This document shows positions 63,929 to 64,000 of a DNA stretch of 64,000 nt, one piece after another; the stretch's first letter is position 1, and every line of letters starts with the position of its first letter. Made by a program: the position numbers and the translations under genes. The stretch is from JAWSVE01 sp050789445 (lineage in GTDB: Bacteria > Pseudomonadota > Gammaproteobacteria > Pseudomonadales > Cellvibrionaceae), in NCBI GenBank assembly GCA_050789445.1, contig JAILXR010000001.1, positions 3,534,001-3,598,000 on the forward strand. Reading direction: 5' to 3'. The notes below the pieces were generated by a model, which searched no databases, was not told the DNA's origin, and worked only from the letters and a program-made list of their open reading frames with translations.

Positions 63929-64000
63929 ATGAAGCAAAGTGATTATTTTTTTATTCCAAAATTATCGACTATCCTCATGGCTATCTTGAGCTTGGTTTTA
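63929..64000 (+). CDS. Start of a gene cut by the window edge, signal-like N-terminus
   Basis: ATG 63929 begins MKQSDYFFIPKLSTILMAIL, a basic head followed by a hydrophobic stretch, and is open to the end (24 codons). It may be a membrane or exported protein. Too short to identify. Confidence 0.35.
   Translation, partial: MKQSDYFFIPKLSTILMAILSLVL

Overview
The window is a piece of a gammaproteobacterial chromosome. It is AT-rich (near 40 % G+C by eye, not counted). The core gene order matches Pseudomonas-type chromosomes: lptD divergent from amgK-murU; rpe then trpE and trpG-trpD-trpC; vfr/crp divergent from an osmC gene, then coq7; dsbD-aroQ-prmA-zinc-ribbon gene-dusB-fis-purH-purD. The low G+C and the many exported lipoproteins, beta-propellers and a G8/beta-helix protein suggest a marine or host-associated relative of Pseudomonadales/Oceanospirillales. 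The genus cannot be set from the sequence alone.

Layout. 1-6.4 kb: 5' end of lptD (minus strand), the cell-wall recycling pair amgK-murU, an MFS exporter and SelO. 6.5-26.8 kb: an accessory stretch. It opens with a YpfJ-type zinc metallopeptidase and then holds five predicted lipoproteins, an exported orphan protein and an orphan cytoplasmic gene. Scattered among them are debris: a GFA-domain fragment, a broken outer-membrane barrel gene, the tail of an IS1182-like transposase, a duplicated ypfJ 5' end, a fragment of the orphan gene at 14.3 kb and a fragment of the propeller gene at 23.7 kb. 26.8-32.4 kb: rpe and trpE-G-D-C, with a candidate Trp-rich leader peptide and alternative hairpins before trpE. 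32.5-41.6 kb: an ACE-like M2 peptidase lipoprotein, a methyltransferase, a DUF962 membrane protein, vfr/crp, osmC, coq7, a metallo-beta-lactamase-fold protein and a Ycf46-like AAA ATPase. 42-52.6 kb: a minus-strand block purD, purH, fis, dusB, a DUF3426 protein, prmA, aroQ and dsbD. 52.9-64 kb: a lipoprotein, a DUF2333 protein, DNA polymerase II, a lone type IV pilin-like protein, a PilZ protein, an enoyl-CoA hydratase homologue, slyX, and bioF-bioD-bioA behind a clear BirA-type operator.

Genes that work together: AmgK and MurU take recycled MurNAc to UDP-MurNAc. TrpE/G make anthranilate, which TrpD and TrpC carry towards indole-glycerol phosphate. PurH and PurD serve purine synthesis. BioF, BioD and BioA make dethiobiotin. 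DusB and Fis form a translationally overlapping pair. Several syntenic partners expected from Pseudomonas are absent at their usual places (gph after rpe, speD next to coq7, accB-accC between aroQ and prmA, bioH/bioC between bioF and bioD).

The most notable non-coding signals are the trpE leader, the BirA operator, and a fragment of a propeller gene at 19.75 kb in which one arm has been rewritten into a perfect 13-bp palindrome, the pattern expected from replication template switching. No CRISPR array, tRNA, rRNA, intact insertion sequence or prophage was found.
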